Shown here one piece after another: positions 5,494 through 6,209 of a stretch of DNA of 6,209 nucleotides. The DNA is taken from the NCBI GenBank assembly GCA_027317645.1, contig DAHVQS010000082.1, positions 1 through 6,209 of the forward strand, read 5' to 3'. The DNA is from Paenalcaligenes sp021793095 (GTDB lineage: Bacteria > Pseudomonadota > Gammaproteobacteria > Burkholderiales > Burkholderiaceae_B). The position numbers and the translations under genes are program-made. The notes under the pieces are model-generated. The model was given only the letters and a program-made list of their open reading frames with translations, searched no databases and was not told where the DNA came from. Position 1 is the first letter of the stretch; every line of letters starts with the position of its first letter.

Positions 5494-6120
5494 ATGTCTT
5501 GGCGTTTAATATTCGTCGTATTGCTCACCGTACTCGGGGCATCTGCATGGGGCGGCTATCTATTGGGCAACTGGCTCATTGAAAACGGCCCAATGCAGGT
5601 ACCCACCGTCGCCTCCTTCGAGGACTTTTCCCCCCAGACCGCCCTAGGGGCTGATGGCAAGCCGTACACCGCACAGCCACCCCAGCCCCTGGTCGACGGA
5701 CGGCTGGGCATCCCCGAGACCCCCGAATCGCACAGCTGGCAAATCGATGACAGCCACGACCTCTTTGCCGAGGCCCCTCCCATTTCACTGGCCACCACCA
5801 CCATCAGTATGAGCGAGGCCATCCGCATCACCGGACGTGACCAACACGACAGCGGACTCCAAGGCATCGCCCAACTCGACCGTGTCCAGCCTATTGAGGC
5901 CGACGAACCACCGCCTCCCCCTTCCCAAGACGTCGTCGAAACTGACCCCACCGCCCAACAAGGGGGCAGCTGGCAAGCCGACCTACAACGCGAACTCGAA
6001 GCCTGTAAACAACTGGGCTTTTTCAAACGCCCCAGCTGCTCTTGGGAAGCGCGCAACAAATACTGCGCCCCCAACAACGCTTGGGGTCAGGTGAGTGAGT
6101 GTCCGAAAAAGGATTTTTAG
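5494..6120 (+). CDS. Single-pass envelope protein with C-terminal four-cysteine motif, function unknown
   Basis: A 208-residue protein. Residues 1-30 are a short positive start (W3, R4) followed by a hydrophobic segment (I6-L28), acting as a signal anchor or uncleaved signal peptide. It continues into a low-complexity, proline- and acid-rich middle (35-155, with a five-proline run at 139-143) that is probably an extended linker. The C-terminal 45 residues look folded: CKQLGFFKRPSCSWEARNKY (171-190), then CAPNNAWGQVSECP (191-204). C171, C182, C191 and C203 could make two disulphides if periplasmic. I associate this Cys/FF/RP/C/R/KYC.PN..WG...CP pattern with hypothetical proteins of Burkholderiales, but no function is known to me. 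Its start is an ATG without a Shine-Dalgarno. The gene lies 95 bp after prfC on the same strand and may have its own promoter. A role in periplasmic binding or cell-envelope assembly would be a guess. Confidence 0.85.
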   Translation: MSWRLIFVVLLTVLGASAWGGYLLGNWLIENGPMQVPTVASFEDFSPQTALGADGKPYTAQPPQPLVDGRLGIPETPESHSWQIDDSHDLFAEAPPISLATTTISMSEAIRITGRDQHDSGLQGIAQLDRVQPIEADEPPPPPSQDVVETDPTAQQGGSWQADLQRELEACKQLGFFKRPSCSWEARNKYCAPNNAWGQVSECPKKDF

Positions 6121-6142
6121 GAGCCGCTTGCTTGTTTCCCTG

Positions 6143-6209
6143 CGGGCGAGTGCTCGCCTGTCACAACCCTCTTCGCTGAGGCAACAGGGCTCACTGTCTG
6201 GCAGGCGAG
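6143..6209 (+). repeat. Nested inverted repeats able to form competing hairpins, truncated by window edge
   Basis: In the non-coding 89 bases after the last gene, GGCGAG (6145-6150) pairs with CTCGCC (6153-6158) in a local hairpin. CTCGCCTGTCA (6153-6163) pairs with TGGCAGGCGAG (6199-6209) in an 11-bp stem with one G-U pair. The middle element is shared, so the two stems exclude each other. Between the arms, CCTC/GAGG (6168-6171 with 6178-6181) can form an inner stem. There is no visible T run, so this is not a plain intrinsic terminator. It may be part of a leader, a small RNA or an intergenic repeat that continues beyond the window. Confidence 0.45.

Noticed and set aside
5556..6077. 173-codon minus-strand frame opposite the four-cysteine protein
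   Set aside because: The plus frame has a membrane signal, a linker and a patterned Cys motif, whereas the minus frame is Ser/Gly/Trp-rich without domain features. The plus frame is preferred, though this is the least trivial of the shadows.
6121..6209. tRNA gene or plain rho-independent terminator
   Set aside because: No cloverleaf with a T-loop GTTCRA motif can be drawn, and no T run follows either hairpin within the window.

Overview
The window looks like ordinary chromosome from a betaproteobacterium, most likely a member of the Burkholderiales close to the Alcaligenaceae. This rests on the RF3 protein, which from memory reads like the Bordetella/Alcaligenes version (VARRRTFAIISHPDAGKTT near the N-terminus, GSVKSRKAQRHAASDWMEIE after the P-loop), on the DUF2868/DUF3482 pair, and on a small envelope protein with a C-terminal four-cysteine motif of a kind I associate with this group. 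No search was run. There are no insertion sequences, phage genes, tRNAs, rRNAs or CRISPR arrays.

Layout. Positions 1-3658 are one leftward (minus-strand) cluster. In transcription order it is: lemA (lipoprotein), an exported TPM-domain membrane protein with a glycine-rich tail, a small leaderless TPM-domain protein, a four-helix DUF2868 membrane protein, and the first 16 codons of a DUF3482-type GTPase cut by the left edge. Two junctions are ATGA stop/start overlaps (TPM1/TPM2 at 2020-2024 and DUF2868/GTPase at 47-50), and both carry a good Shine-Dalgarno sequence inside the upstream gene. The lemA/TPM1 gap holds a perfect 6-bp hairpin. The TPM2/DUF2868 gap is 41 bp and holds a short GC hairpin.

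Positions 3659-3781 are a divergent intergenic region with a 13-bp dyad. Rightward from it runs prfC (peptide chain release factor 3), complete and intact. A 95-bp gap with a weak terminator-like hairpin follows, then a 208-residue single-pass envelope protein of unknown function. The last 89 bases are non-coding and contain nested inverted repeats that could form two mutually exclusive hairpins; the structure is cut by the window edge.

How the genes may work together. LemA-TPM-TPM is a recurrent bacterial gene set of unknown biochemical role, with one lipoprotein, one membrane-anchored exported TPM domain and one cytoplasmic TPM domain. DUF2868-DUF3482 is a second recurrent set, a membrane protein plus a P-loop GTPase. 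Here the two sets are collinear and closely spaced, so they may be co-transcribed; that is an inference. prfC is a translation gene with no evident link to the leftward cluster beyond shared upstream DNA. I found no clearly novel system. The best leads are the collinear LemA/TPM/DUF2868/GTPase cluster, the right-edge switch-like repeats and the four-cysteine protein.
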